Below are positions 53,389 to 64,000 of a DNA stretch of 64,000 bases, in pieces. Every line of letters starts with the position of its first letter. Positions within the stretch are counted from its first letter, which is position 1. Position numbers and translations under genes: made by a program. The notes below the pieces were generated by a model. The model did not search any database. It was not told where the DNA came from and saw only the letters and a list, made by a program, of their open reading frames with translations. Source of the DNA: Phaeosphaeria sp. MPI-PUGE-AT-0046c (taxonomy: Eukaryota > Ascomycota > Dothideomycetes > Pleosporales > Phaeosphaeriaceae); assembly GCA_020747045.1 (NCBI GenBank), contig JAGTJN010000003.1:372001-436000 (forward strand). Direction: 5' to 3'.

Positions 53389-55233
53389 CTACCTCCAGGA
53401 ATCATTGACAGAAGCAGTGCTGTCACATCCCTCAGAAGTGGTGGATCGGCGGTTGGGATCGCTCTCCCAAGTGACGACGCCAGATGAGGACTTTTTGATG
53501 TACTTGTAGTCGAAGACAGTGGCAGCAGGAAGATCAATCTCAGCGGTCCAGAGGGGATTGCTGGACGAGTACATCTTGGCGTTCAAAGGCTGGGCAGCAG
53601 CAGGATCCCAGTTGCCCAGCTTGGCGAGCTGGCCAACAACGAAGATATTCTCGCCAAACGTAGTAGTCGCCTTCACGTTGAAGGTGATCTTTGCGTTGCA
53701 AGCGGGTGGAGCCGAGCAGGTACTGGGTTTGACATTGTTCAGCGATTCGCCCCAGGATGGAGTCATAATACCAGCGCGACGCTCATAGGCAGTCAAGAAG
53801 GCGGCATAAGACCAGGTGAGATCAACAGCGGAAATAGCAGCACCAGAATTTTTATCAAATTGCTCAGAGAGACCACCATTGGAGGAAGTGTACTTCTGAA
53901 CAACAGCCATGTATCCATCAGCATATGACTTGACAGCAGCAACGATCGACTTGTAGGTAGCAGAATCCTTGGCGAAGGTACCAACAGCACTGGAAGAGAT
54001 GAGGTCCTTGAAAAATGGCAGGGAGATGGAGTCGATGGTGACTGAACCAATCGCGTCCCACTGATAGAGAGCAGCGTAGAGTTGCTCAGCAGCGGCAGTG
54101 GTGGCGAGGTACCAGGGGTTGCCATAATTGAGGCCGTTGGTACCGCTGTAGACATCCTCAGGGTAGCGGCCCACAGCAACAGCCTTGCCTTGAGGGACAC
54201 CCTTGTTGAGAGGAAAAACAGTGCGGAAAGAATCAGTTACAACTTTATGGTTGGCGAGAGCGCGCGATGAGCAGGGCTGGAAGGTGGTGTCAGTGCATTT
54301 GGAAGTCGGGTCAAATGTGTGAATCGAAGACAGAATTGAGTTGACGTCCTTGCCAGTGCGGCCCTCATTAACATTGATGTTGGCATCGATGAAGTTGCCG
54401 TTCCAGAAGTTGTCCATGAAGCATAGGACTTGAGGAGCAGCGGCAGCACATCCGGGGCAATCCTTTCCGAGTACCTTAGCCAAAGCGGCACCCTCGACAA
54501 GCGCGCGCTGAGAAGCAGAGGCAGTGAAGAAGGAAGAGCCATTAATCTCCTCCCAGAGATCATAACCAGTCTGGTTCCAGTAGCGAACGGTGTAGTCGAG
54601 GTCCTTGGCAATGACGGACCAGATGTTGTTGGCTTGGGCCTGACCGTTATTGGCGAGGAGCCAGTTCGCGTAAATAGTCAAGGCAGTGGCACGAAGAGCA
54701 GGCCCATCGCGCTGAGGGCGGCCCCAGGAGCCAGTGAAAGCAGTCTTGTCGACATTGAATTTGGGTTCACCAAGACCACCGGTAGTTGGCCCTCCGGAAG
54801 GGTTGGAAACACTCTGAAGCTGCGCCTGGGCAGCAGCATAATCATCAAGCAGCTGGCGAAGATTTGCGTCACCCGTGGAGATGAAGCGCTCAGCAAGGGC
54901 CTTGTAGGTCAAAGCCGCATCGCGAGTCCAAGTATACCAGTCTGTAAGATGATTAATGATAAAAGTCTGGAAACGTAGCAGGGTTTGCTTACAGTCAGGA
55001 TTCGACTTGGAAGGGCTGGCGACCACAATGCCAGCAGAGACACCTTGAGCTTTGGAGCCTCCGCCTCCAATATTGGCAAGAACGCCCTTGATAGATATAT
55101 CCGCTTGATTCTTGATAAAGTCATCAAGGCTGGCTTGACGAGGCTTCTTAGTGAACTCGTTCACCGGCGATCCGCGAGCACCAGACAGCAGAAGAGCTGC
55201 CGGGAGGGCGTTGATAAGGTTGGAGAAGTGCAT
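53389..55233 (-). CDS. Secreted glucoamylase, GH15 with CBM20
   Basis: Two exons, 55233-54993 and 54941-53389, giving 597 residues. The start at 55233 places the signal peptide MHFSNLINALPAALLLSGARG correctly; an earlier ATG at 55320 would bury it. The GH15 domain has YTWTRDAAL (83-91), GEPKFNVD, FTGSWGRPQRDGPALRATAL, the catalytic acid Glu211 in YDLWEE, LNYGNPWYLAT, the base Glu440 in GGLSEQFDK, and DLTWSYAAFLTAYERR. A starch-binding CBM20 fills about 490-597 (FVVGQLAKLGNWDP, VFDYKYIKK, WESDPNRR). It releases glucose from starch ends outside the cell. The usual long Ser/Thr-rich linker is nearly absent, with barely 10-15 residues between domains. Confidence 0.97.
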   Translation of the reverse strand: MHFSNLINALPAALLLSGARGSPVNEFTKKPRQASLDDFIKNQADISIKGVLANIGGGGSKAQGVSAGIVVASPSKSNPDCKQTLLRFQTFIINHLTDWYTWTRDAALTYKALAERFISTGDANLRQLLDDYAAAQAQLQSVSNPSGGPTTGGLGEPKFNVDKTAFTGSWGRPQRDGPALRATALTIYANWLLANNGQAQANNIWSVIAKDLDYTVRYWNQTGYDLWEEINGSSFFTASASQRALVEGAALAKVLGKDCPGCAAAAPQVLCFMDNFWNGNFIDANINVNEGRTGKDVNSILSSIHTFDPTSKCTDTTFQPCSSRALANHKVVTDSFRTVFPLNKGVPQGKAVAVGRYPEDVYSGTNGLNYGNPWYLATTAAAEQLYAALYQWDAIGSVTIDSISLPFFKDLISSSAVGTFAKDSATYKSIVAAVKSYADGYMAVVQKYTSSNGGLSEQFDKNSGAAISAVDLTWSYAAFLTAYERRAGIMTPSWGESLNNVKPSTCSAPPACNAKITFNVKATTTFGENIFVVGQLAKLGNWDPAAAQPLNAKMYSSSNPLWTAEIDLPAATVFDYKYIKKSSSGVVTWESDPNRRSTTSEGCDSTASVNDSWR

Positions 55234-56286
55234 GTCGATCTCGAGACAAAGAAAGAACGACTGTTGGCCTTTACGCTCAGGAAACAGATGCTTGCTGATG
55301 ATTCTTTCACGGAGGATCATCGAGGGATATATAGTAGTTCAGCTTGCTCGGTGTCAAAACATGATCACGGCTCCACAGTGTAAATACCCCAGCTCCAGTA
55401 AGCATCGCAGCAACCACTGTGGAGAGCAGCGGGCACTACAGTAGCGTCCTGCCACCACGGAAGAAGAACGAGATCGTAGTGCAATGCGCAAGGAGCGGTC
55501 CGACGACCAACGAATGACGGCGCTTGCACACTGAGCTTCATTCGGATCGACTGAGCACGTATTTTGGCTCAGCAAATGAGAGAGCGCAGGAGAATGACAC
55601 TGATGGGCATGTGAAGGGTCGACGATGTTTAATTAAGTGTTTGGCTCGGCTTTTACCCCTTGCGAATCATCTGACGTGGAAAGGTCCTTCCTGATTGAGA
55701 CTAGGTTCCGCGGCTAAGAACGCACCTGGAGCCACCACGTTCGAGTCTACTGCGATCTATGTAACTTCACAAGCTGCAGGACTGACGTCTGGCAGCGACA
55801 TCCGCATGACGCACCTGCAAAAGCCTGGCTACGTACTTCCAAACCCTCCTTCAAGCTCTGGCGAATGGCAGTATCGCAATAGGGATCATCCGAATCAGAG
55901 GCGCTAAAGAGATGTAGAGAAGTTTTGATAATACGCTGATCAAGTAATTATCGATTGTACCCTTAGTGCACACTCCTTATGCGGTCGTTATTCTTCCTGT
56001 CCTTGAAGCTGCTGCACAGGACCGCTGATCCATGCACAAGGCGATACCTATGTAGTATCCCAAGGTCCGCCTCCAGCCAGCAACGGCCCGACATCATAAT
56101 GGTGCTACAAGTCCTATTGCAAAGCAAGTTCTCAAGTTACTACCTGGATGAAGAAATCAAAAAGTTCCTATCACTATGGTTGGCTATTGCAATGCGAGCC
56201 TTTACGTGTTAATGTCTGCCCATTTTACCGTCAACGTCTTGCGAAACCAAGGCGGGATACAGTGTTGAAGCATTACCGAACCGCAC
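55234..56286. promoter_or_regulatory. Glucoamylase upstream region
   Basis: TATATA at 55328-55333 lies 95 bp upstream of the chosen ATG and is the likely TATA box. I looked for CGGN8CGG-type AmyR sites and did not find a convincing one. The rest, up to the stop of the MFS gene, has only short open frames. Confidence 0.4.
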
Positions 56287-57984
56287 TTAGCCAGTGTGCG
56301 CTTTCTTCATATTCATCGCTCTGATGGCTGCTGGTCCAGCACTGGAAAGAGAGATAGCCGCAGCAATTGCAGCACATGATACAGGGATCAGATGTCCTGT
56401 CTTACACCCATACAGGTAACTATCGAGCACTTCATCGAGCTCGGGTCCATGGAAAAGCTTCCGGATCTGCGTCGCACCTGCATCGAGAACCTCCTTCGCA
56501 TCAATTTGTGGAAGATTTACTCGCAAGCTCGATAGGAGGCCGTTGGTGAAGGCCGCTTCACCCGCTGCGACAAACAGTGCTGTGCCAGTGTTCTCAACGA
56601 ACAAAGTCAGGGTTGTAGCTGCGGGCATATCATCTGCAGGTACAAGAGCCTGATTGGCAAGCAGGGGGATCTGGAGTGACAGGCCAACGCCGAACGCAGA
56701 AAGAAGCTCGTAACCTATCCATTGACCGGTAGGTGTGCTGGCATTCAGCGTATATATTTTGGAGTTACCGGCAGTAGCAAGAAGTGCACCCACCAGTAGC
56801 CAAGGTTTGTAGTGCCTCCAAAACGTCAGTAGCCCGTTGGAGATCATCGTACAAAGGGAGACGCCAAGAACAAGAGGAATAAGTCTTATACCGCTCTGAG
56901 ATGCGGAGTTGTTGTTGACGGACTGAAACTGTATGGGAAGCGTGTACATCAGTGGGAAGAAAGCTCCGGCCAAGAAGAAGATGTAGAAGAGGTTCGAAAG
57001 AACCAGCTTGTTCTTCAGAAGATGTGCTTGTATCATTGCTTTGTCGCGCATTGCCCACTCATTGATGGCGAAGCACACAAGCAACAGACTGAAGCCGACA
57101 AAGCTTCCGACAACCCGTGCGCTTAACCAAGAATGAACACCGATCCAGTGCATGGCAAGCACAAAGCAGGAGAAGCAACCAGAGAGGATGACTGCACCGT
57201 TGAGATCCAGGCATTTAAGTTTCTCGCCGAGAGTCGCCACACGCGGCTGGATAGGGTTCTTGAATGCGAGGAACATTATGGCAGCCCCTGCGAATCCGAT
57301 TGGGAGACTGATCCTACACGACGTTAGTATAAGGCGTAGGCTGTGAATTGGGACCACAGCCACGTACCAGAAGCACCATCTCCAACCAGGCCCATCAGTC
57401 AACACGCCTCCTAGAAGTGGTCCAACAACGCTCGAAGTCCCAAACGTAAGACCAACCAGACCCATATATGCTGCGCGACGATCAGGTCCAGCTGTCAAAG
57501 CAATGGAGATGAATGCGCCCGAAAAGATACCACCGCTTCCCATTCCTGCTACAACTCGACCGAAGATAAGCACCTCGCTACTCGGCGCAGTAGCACAGAT
57601 GACATTGCCGATCTCAAAGACAAGGATCGACAGCATAAAGGTGGTTTTGAGCGGAAAGTATCGATATGCCTTGCCCCAGACTGGCTGCCAAGCAGCTTGC
57701 ATAATGATGTAGGCTGAGCCATACCATGCAATGTTGGCGATACTATTGAAGTCTGATGTAATTTGTGGTATGGCGGTAGACACAATCGTGCTGTCCAAAG
57801 CTGCTATGAAAATGCTGAGAATCAGGCCAGTGGTAATCATGAAGAAGCGGGTACCGCGAGGGTATTGTGGTGGAGGTGGGTCATGTTGAGAGGATTGGGC
57901 CTCTGAGCTCTGTGGGCCGTTGAGCGCTGTGAGCTCGATCGACTTGAAGACCTCTTCGGAAGGCGCCGTATTTACTGCTGACAT
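56287..57984 (-). CDS. MFS multidrug-type exporter (DHA2, 14 TM)
   Basis: Two exons, 57984-57368 and 57313-56287, giving 547 residues. After an acidic cytosolic N-terminus, helix 1 carries LDSTIVSTAIPQI, the D1 motif of drug:H+ antiporters. AWYGSAYIIMQAAWQPVWGKAY follows, then GRVVAGMGSGG and the antiporter motif C GPLLGGVLTDGPGWRWCFWI, ending in the usual FWISLPIG across the intron. Fourteen helices are expected. Such proteins export toxic or secondary metabolites at the plasma membrane. No biosynthetic cluster gene adjoins it here, so the cargo cannot be inferred. The intron of 54 nt is in the codon for the Trp of CFW, phase 2. Confidence 0.93.
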   Translation of the reverse strand: MSAVNTAPSEEVFKSIELTALNGPQSSEAQSSQHDPPPPQYPRGTRFFMITTGLILSIFIAALDSTIVSTAIPQITSDFNSIANIAWYGSAYIIMQAAWQPVWGKAYRYFPLKTTFMLSILVFEIGNVICATAPSSEVLIFGRVVAGMGSGGIFSGAFISIALTAGPDRRAAYMGLVGLTFGTSSVVGPLLGGVLTDGPGWRWCFWYVAVVPIHSLRLILTSCRISLPIGFAGAAIMFLAFKNPIQPRVATLGEKLKCLDLNGAVILSGCFSCFVLAMHWIGVHSWLSARVVGSFVGFSLLLVCFAINEWAMRDKAMIQAHLLKNKLVLSNLFYIFFLAGAFFPLMYTLPIQFQSVNNNSASQSGIRLIPLVLGVSLCTMISNGLLTFWRHYKPWLLVGALLATAGNSKIYTLNASTPTGQWIGYELLSAFGVGLSLQIPLLANQALVPADDMPAATTLTLFVENTGTALFVAAGEAAFTNGLLSSLRVNLPQIDAKEVLDAGATQIRKLFHGPELDEVLDSYLYGCKTGHLIPVSCAAIAAAISLSSAGPAAIRAMNMKKAHTG

Positions 57985-58431
57985 TATGGAGTATCAACGA
58001 GCATGCTCATCGAAAGGATGTGCTTGTGGCTCTTTAAGCTCTTGTGTCAAAGAAGAAAAAAGCGCTAGAGGCGGGCTAGAACCTTGTTAAGCCTAGCGCG
58101 ATAGTGTTCGGAGTTCGAAGGATTACCGAGGTGGCACAATCTACTCCGGGCCACTTATACATTGACGGAGAGTTATTTTGCATCCTGTCCAGGTTTCAAA
58201 GGCTAGGCATTCATGTCACAAGGAACTTGAGGACACTTAGACGAGCATGATCGAAGCCAAAGCGTTTGAAGCAAGAGATATCTACAATGCAGCTGAAGAA
58301 TATATAACCAACAAGGATACAGAGAAGAAAGGTAGAATAGGTATATATGCAGGACAAATAAGCAAGCAAAAATCGAAGTCTCTTTTCGCACTTTCCCATA
58401 GGAAAGTCGTCTTTCCAATCGATGCATCAGC
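57985..58431. other. Spacer
   Basis: Leader of the MFS gene and 3' region of the small secreted protein gene. No supported gene. Confidence 0.5.
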
Positions 58432-59269
58432 TCAAACACAGGCCATAGAGAGAAGAGTGAAGATGCTGCCCACAGGGCCGTTCACAGCGCCTACATTTGT
58501 GTTAGTGAATGAATATACCACTGTACAGGGGAATACATACCAGCGACAGTACCTGTGGTCTCAAGAGCAGTCTTGCAAACGTCGCCATCAGTCCTTTCCG
58601 ATTGAAGGTCAAGCGCAAGCGCAGGAGGAGCGGCGTTAGCCACATCTGGTGACTGAAAGTTGATGCCCCAGAACTTGGGCACTTCGCAATTGGTGTGCTT
58701 GCTCTTCCTCCCGGGGCAGTAGGCCATCGCTGTTGTACCGAAGCATCGTTCGGTGTAGGTGACGTCCGTGCACTTCGCAACGGCTTTGATGGATCGGCCG
58801 AGTGTGTCGACAAGGCCATTACGGATCCCTGAATGGCTAGGATTAGCGGCGTGCTCGCAATATCTTCGCAACTTGTGTAGACTCACAGGTAGGGTAGGTG
58901 CCATCTGGCCCCAAGGTGATCTTCAATTCCGGATGGGAATCGGCAGACCACTGCGAGGATTTCATAGTGATGTCGTTGGTTTCACACTGGCCCGATTCGT
59001 GGCAGATTTCACCAAGTTTGGCAATAATGTCATCGAGCTTCAGATCACCAATCTGAATTGTCTCACTGGAGACTGGTATCATCTTAGTATTCATAACAAC
59101 TTGAAGTTGAGGCCAGGAACTTACACGTGAGCTTAATGTTGCCCTTTGGGTCCCATACTTTTTCAGCACGTTTAGTGAGCTTGTCAACTGTGATAGGGGA
59201 GGTTCCTGGAATGGCGGAGGCCGCGGCAGATGCCAAAAGGGTGGTGGAGATAAGGCTAATGTAATGCAT
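58432..59269 (-). CDS. Small secreted Cys-containing protein
   Basis: Four exons: 59269-59125, 59072-58887, 58828-58541, 58490-58432, giving 225 residues. The signal peptide is MHYISLISTTLLASAAASA, followed by a Kex2-like KLTKR site near residue 35. The mature part has about seven Cys (GEICHESGQCE, AKCTDVTYTERC, AYCPGRKSKHTNC, GDVCK) and a short Ala/Pro-rich stretch. The C-terminus is mildly hydrophobic (GSIFTLLSMACV), not clearly a GPI signal. Introns are 52, 58 and 50 nt, all phase 1. GTTATATAAC at 59401-59410 lies 132 bp upstream as likely TATA box. No family recognised; an effector-like or surface role is only a possibility. Confidence 0.75.
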
Positions 59270-60826
59270 GTTGATGGTCGTAGAAGATGACAAAAAGGTC
59301 AAGATGAAGTTGGAGAGTGTTGCTTGGAGGTGAGGAAAGCGCTGTAGTGAAGTCGTCGTCTTGAGCTGTGATGTTGTTCTTGGAGAGGGAACGACTTCAT
59401 GTTATATAACAACGAAGACCCGATGCGAGCATCACTTCACTTCGTTGTCGTGCCGCTGGCGTCAGGCATCCTGACCCAGCCCCCAAAAACCCTCCTGCAA
59501 CTGACATGGCTTAACAAGGCCCGCCAGCCCTAGGATACTGGAATACCATACAGCTTGGCTGTGCGCCTAAGCGTACTCGGTGTTACAAGTTGTAGCTTCA
59601 CACGGTATCTGCTTGTCTCCTGCAGTAAAATACTAACATTAACCGCAGCGCAGCCTCAGCTGCTACAAGCGACCTTCGTATCACGGAGACTTCCTCGGCT
59701 GCCGACCTGGAGGACCGTGCCCAGTAACATTATACCACAGGATAGAGGCTTACAACTCAGTGACACGCACAGAACTACCAATGTGAAGTTTACAAGGCCC
59801 CCAAAGACGGCGACTTCGACATGGTCCATGTGTTGACTGTGGAGTCGCAAGGCTGATTCTACGAATCGACGTTCAGCTGCCGCTATCTCGATGCGTAGTC
59901 TCGAGTCAATGCTGCGATCCCCACGATCATCTTCTGACGTCGTGCCACGGGCGATCTTGGGGTAATACCGAGACCATGGCGCATCCAAGACACAAACGAC
60001 TTGGGGATCATCAGTCTGCCTACTGTAGAAATGAGCCGCATACGCATCTAGACCTATTTTGAGAATCAGTGATGATTGGGTACTCCTGGATACTTTGAGC
60101 TCGGGCCTGCAACCCAACCCAACCCAGGCCAGCGCATGTAGAGGTCGTGATTTAGTTAGTAATGTATTTTTCTCGTAAATCTGAATCTTGTTTCGCATTA
60201 TTTTTCTGTGTAGCCCGAAGCATGATCCAGGGACCGCATCGTGGTTGAAGGACAGTAATTTGATGCACAAGAGACTATTTTCGAACACTTCAAAATGGGG
60301 TCGGGATGATTATGATAGGCAGTGGAGCAGTGGAGGAGATTGTTGGAAGGCCTAAGGGTGGAGTTCCCGCCAGCCTCGCCGAGGTGTTCTGTTTGCTGCA
60401 CAGCCCCACGAATCACGAATAGGACCGAAAATTCGCTGTGTTTCAGTGTTTCAGCCAAAATGACAGAATCAGCCCCGGCAACAAAACAAGCGAAGAGACA
60501 GGCTGTGCACATGTTGTCCCCAAGAATAGGCCGCACATGTACACACGAGTCTAAAGGTGTTGCATTGAGCAAGAGTGTGTATCGTTGCGGTCTTGGGAGC
60601 GTCATCGCACATCGGCGCTAAAATGCTGAAACCAACGTAGAAAATGACGGCTCAACTTGAACCTTCAGCAATCCTTGCAGGAACTTCCTGTACTGTGATA
60701 AGGCGCATGTCCGCCGTCCGATTCAGAATTTATTGCTGGCATCGCGCTACTCGTGCACTTCCAGCATCAGTGAGATCCGCTGCTACATTAACGCGAAAGG
60801 GAGACGTGACCTATACACCGCGAGTC
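59270..60826. other. Intergenic, 1.6 kb
   Basis: A 210-codon minus-strand open frame (60288-59656) and a 135-codon one (60605-60198) lie here. Neither has a signal peptide, domain or convincing splice partner, and composition looks non-coding. No supported gene. Confidence 0.45.
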
Positions 60827-63239
60827 CTAGAAAGGCATGTTGCCGCCAAAACCCATACCAGTGTATGCTTCATCACCGAACAGGCCCATATCAAAGAACT
60901 GATCCATTTCGAAGTCCATGTCTTTCATGAACGCGAACGGGTCGCCGCCATCGTCTCCACCAACGTGCATAGCCATTGAGCCAATTTCCATGTGAGATAG
61001 GTCTTGCTCACTGGATGGTGTAGGCATAGCCGTGGTGCTTACAGTTGATCCGATGGATGCGACTCCAGCGGCTTGCGTGTGCTGTGTCGAGGCTTGCGGC
61101 TTGATTTTTCGCATGTACCAAGATTTGGTGAGATCGTTGATGATGCGCATAGCGAACCAAAAGTCAGGGTGCGATTGCTTGACCTTGTCGTAGGTCGAAA
61201 GCTGCTGCATACGATAGCAAAGAGCCTCAAGACAAAGATCAAGCCGAACTCTCTCTTGTGCGGTCCTGAAGTCCCATCCTATCGCAGCGTGAGATTCGCT
61301 CGGAATGCAAAGCCGAGCGACTGTCATTATGACTGTTGGTAAACGCATCCATTCCGAAAACGAAATGAGATGATACTCGTCCACAGGGAACGATAGCAGC
61401 GCATCGAGGAAATGCTTTCCTGCTTCGAGTGCTACAAGTAGCGCATTCAGCTGGGTAGAGTCGACACCTACACCTGACTCTCCCGTCTTTAAAGGCCGCA
61501 AAGCAACATTGTGTAGGAGCATTTCAGTGAATGACGAGGAAAGGTTGAGTACTTGCGATATATTAGCAAAGAGTTTTCGTGAAAGCGGTCGGGTGCATGC
61601 CTACAGCGTTGTGCGCCAGCACTTTGGCTATCTCTCTTCCACGCATCCAACTGCCCCTCGAGGAAGCGTACATGCATGAGCGTTCGCGCATCTGATAACG
61701 GCAGATCCACCGCGCTGGTGCTATATAATGTGTCTTGAACTTGATCATCAAGCTGACGTAGAGTGATCAAGTGGCTGATTGTCTCATCCGATTCGAACTC
61801 GCGTTGAAGTTTGAGATTCTGTGCCCATTCGGTCATGTACGACGTGTGCTTGAGCAGATTAGGCTTTTGAAGTCCTGCTCCGATCCTACGTGGTAAGTCA
61901 GCGCAAGCTTGATGCTGGTAGGGTGGCCATACATCGACGAGAGGTAGTAGCAACCAAGAAAGGCGCGTTCCCGTTCTCTGCGCTCCTTTGGAGTAGGGGG
62001 CGTAGGTTTCGGGCGGTGAGGGAAGTTGAGTGGCTGATACTCGCGATGTAAACCAATGTCCAATGCTAGACCAATGGCAAGATGATGAAGAAAGAAGATT
62101 TGCTGCGTTTTGTGACTAAACACAAAGTGATACCTGTATTTGTGAGTCTTTAATAAAATCCCAGTAGATATGGATCGTACCAAGAAAGATACACAAGGAC
62201 ACTTTGCACAAGTCCAAGTGTTCTCCGTGGCTGAATAATCGTGCGTTGAGCAAGCTCCTGTCGGAAGACGGTATCCAGTTGCATTTGCCTTTGATGCTCG
62301 TGTGATGAAGCTGCAACAATTATAGCTAGCAAAAGCATTGGCTTTTCATTGTGCAAGTCCTGGGCTGTCATATTGGGTGGGATGATCACAAAAGGGAATG
62401 AAGCAGACATTTGACGGTAGCGTCCAAGTAACGTATCTGCTTCGCGACTAGCAAGAAGTTGCTGTACTTGTTCATCCACAATTGGCACCTCGCGCCGTTT
62501 CGACGGTAGGAATAGGCCCTCGGGCGCTTGGCTTATTTCTTCATCATCACCAAAATTATGAATAGTGCGAATACGCTCCACGTACTGTCGATCATCTTCG
62601 TTTTCCTCGTCGCGACGTGTTGTTGGTATCTCCAGCTGTGCAGGTGCTTGGTCTGACGCATCTCGGAGCTCCAAATTGCTGGGCTCAAACGAGTCTGGAA
62701 CAGGTAACCAGCTGCCCGGGGCATGAGTACTTTGTTTCTTCCAAGCCTCGGGCCAAGAAGATACACCGCCATATCCTAGCGAAGTGCTTCCAGGCGGAGC
62801 TGTCGTAGGTGAAGCCGCTGGAATAGAGACGGGTCGTAAGGCAGGTGGACTGACCAGTTTTGCGACGAGACCATCGATTTTCTGCTCGACTTGGGAGATG
62901 CGCCTGTACATATGAATTCAGCCGCACATCATAGGACCTTGTAATGCTACTGACGATGGTGCCCGAAGTTTCCTTGCTCGGCGTGGCGCCTCAGCCCATA
63001 TGCATTCTTTGGTGCTAGTGGAACACCTAAGAGTAGTTAGCCTTGTACGTTCGAAGGCATCCAAGATTCTTCGTGGTTGGAGGTGCGACACGCCTGGCTG
63101 CTTACCTTTGGCAGATACCTGGCTGTGAGCCCGGCAAACAACGTGTTTTCAGACTTCGACATCGCTGACAGGCTTGCGAAGTTCGAGTAATGCCGGACCT
63201 AGATGCTGATTGTGTTTCGCTGTCATCCGTTTGCTGCAT
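60827..63239 (-). CDS. Zn2Cys6 transcription factor, six exons
   Basis: Exons: 63239-63106, 63026-62955, 62903-62181, 62133-61933, 61885-61605, 61551-60827, giving 711 residues. The zinc cluster is split over exons 1 and 2: C24-x2-C27-x6-C34-x8-C43-x2-C46-x6-C53, followed by the basic APRRARKLRAPS and a coiled-coil-like ISQVEQKIDGLVAKL dimerisation helix. The middle homology region starts near residue 165 with LLASREADTLLGRYRQMSASFPFVIIP and includes QQIFFLHHLAIGLALDIGLHRE and RAFLGCYYLSS. The tail is acidic and aromatic (FMKDMDFEMDQFFDMGLFGDE), suitable for activation. Introns are 79, 51, 47, 47 and 53 nt. Target genes are unknown. Confidence 0.9.
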
Positions 63240-63458
63240 GATGGCGTCGCAGAGAAGCGATGAGAGAAGAGCGACACGGGACGGATGATAACAACACTTC
63301 CGTGTTGCGCTAGCACCAATACAGTCACAACCCGCTCAAACCGTCCTGGACACCGCAACGCAAGAAATCTATTTCTACGAAGTATAGGTATCAGAACACA
63401 TCATCGATCAAAACAAGCAGCCGAATTTGCAGTCATGCTCTGTGCCACGACTCCCTAG

Positions 63459-64000
63459 TTATGGACCTGGTCGCGTCCCATCAAAATTGAGCCTCCTCGA
63501 CAGTCGCCACCCATAGAAAAGCGTTGCGCCAATCGTAAGAAGATTGAGATGGATGCTCATCGCATGTGCGCGCGAGAAGGCTCGGTTGATTTGCTTGGTC
63601 TCATCCCTCACCACGCCTCTTGCAAGATTCATACTCGCATCCCGAGTCGCTACGATCATCAATAAAAGATCCCGGATGTTGTGGGACGTATATATACCTT
63701 GGTGTACTCGTTGTATCATCAAGTCCTGTGTCTTTGGTCCAAAGACGAAGAGATTCAGGCCGGCAGTCAGGCCAGCAACGGCAAAGCTGATCCAATCTGG
63801 GTTAGTTTGCCAAACCGAGAGCAGACCGCGAGGGGGAGCAGTAGCAGCGACAACGACCAGCAACATGGACTGGATGCGAAAGTATATCGGAAATGCACGC
63901 TTCTGAAGAGAAGTGAAAGCCGAACGAGGAAGGGCTTGATAAGCAATCTTGACCATTACGAAAGACTGATAAAGTTCTGCCCCGAGGAGGGTGGAATATG
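63459..64000 (-). CDS. TMEM205-like membrane protein, 5' partial
   Basis: The frame is open from the stop at 63459-63461 to the right edge. An ATG at 63956 is internal: upstream codons read STLLGAELYQSFV, which joins naturally to KIAYQALPRSAFTSLQKRAFPIYFRIQSM, the conserved start-of-domain motif of TMEM205/DUF4149 proteins. Further hydrophobic segments are SMLLVVVAATAP and WISFAVAGLTAGLNLFVFGP, then the conserved SRAHAMSIHLNLLTIGATLFYGW at the C-terminus (motif SxxHxxSxxxN). At least 179 residues are present. The family has four TM helices and an uncertain function, linked in animals to metal-drug resistance. Confidence 0.85.
   Translation of the reverse strand, partial: YSTLLGAELYQSFVMVKIAYQALPRSAFTSLQKRAFPIYFRIQSMLLVVVAATAPPRGLLSVWQTNPDWISFAVAGLTAGLNLFVFGPKTQDLMIQRVHQGIYTSHNIRDLLLMIVATRDASMNLARGVVRDETKQINRAFSRAHAMSIHLNLLTIGATLFYGWRLSRRLNFDGTRPGP

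Noticed and set aside
56287..57984. MFS exporter as part of a secondary-metabolite cluster
   Set aside because: No polyketide synthase, peptide synthetase, terpene cyclase or P450 gene lies within the flanking 10 kb on either side; its neighbours are glucoamylase and a small secreted protein.
59656..60288. A 210-codon minus-strand open frame
   Set aside because: No domain, signal peptide or splice partner, and no coding-like composition; long chance frames are expected at this GC level.

Overview
The window reads as nuclear DNA of a filamentous ascomycete. Genes are interrupted by short introns (mostly 41-83 nt) with GTRNGY donors and CTRAY branch points. Gene content includes Zn2Cys6 regulators, a CFEM protein, BTB proteins, 2EXR-type proteins, a GH15-CBM20 glucoamylase and MFS transporters. 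The families and intron style fit Pezizomycotina, most likely Dothideomycetes; that placement is inference. No rDNA, CRISPR array or intact transposon was seen.

Layout. 0-5 kb: a PPR-like protein cut by the window edge and a histidine phosphatase. 6-13.4 kb: an acyl-CoA synthetase, a sugar transporter and a MaoC hydratase; the two enzymes both end in AKL, a peroxisomal PTS1. 15-17.5 kb: a decayed gene and a DUF2237 protein. 19-21.4 kb: PLAA/Doa1. 23.4-29.2 kb: two BTB genes on either side of an intron-containing tRNA-Trp. 30.8-34.7 kb: a divergent pair, a Pra1/Aspf2-type zincophore and a ZIP zinc transporter, sharing a 1.17 kb promoter with PacC-like and ZafA-like motifs. 34.8-38.4 kb: a mitochondrial Htd2-type dehydratase and a Zn2Cys6 regulator, divergent. 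38.5-40.1 kb: a secreted precursor built of nine related units of about 35 residues, most of them one exon each and separated by Kex2-like sites. 42-50.5 kb: a 2EXR protein, a PQ-loop protein, a multi-pass membrane protein, a CFEM protein and a small membrane protein. 52.4-59.3 kb: a GPI-type cell-surface protein, glucoamylase, an MFS exporter and a small secreted protein. 60.8-64 kb: a six-exon Zn2Cys6 regulator and a TMEM205-like gene cut by the edge.

The most interesting items are the exon-per-repeat secreted precursor (38513-40070) and the zinc-scavenging pair (30860-34650). In the ZIP protein each of three extracellular Cys/His modules is split by a phase-2 intron at the same codon. Both genes look as if they grew by duplicating intron-bounded exons. 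Gene models were spliced by hand from reading frame, splice consensus and protein-family fit, so boundaries are predictions.
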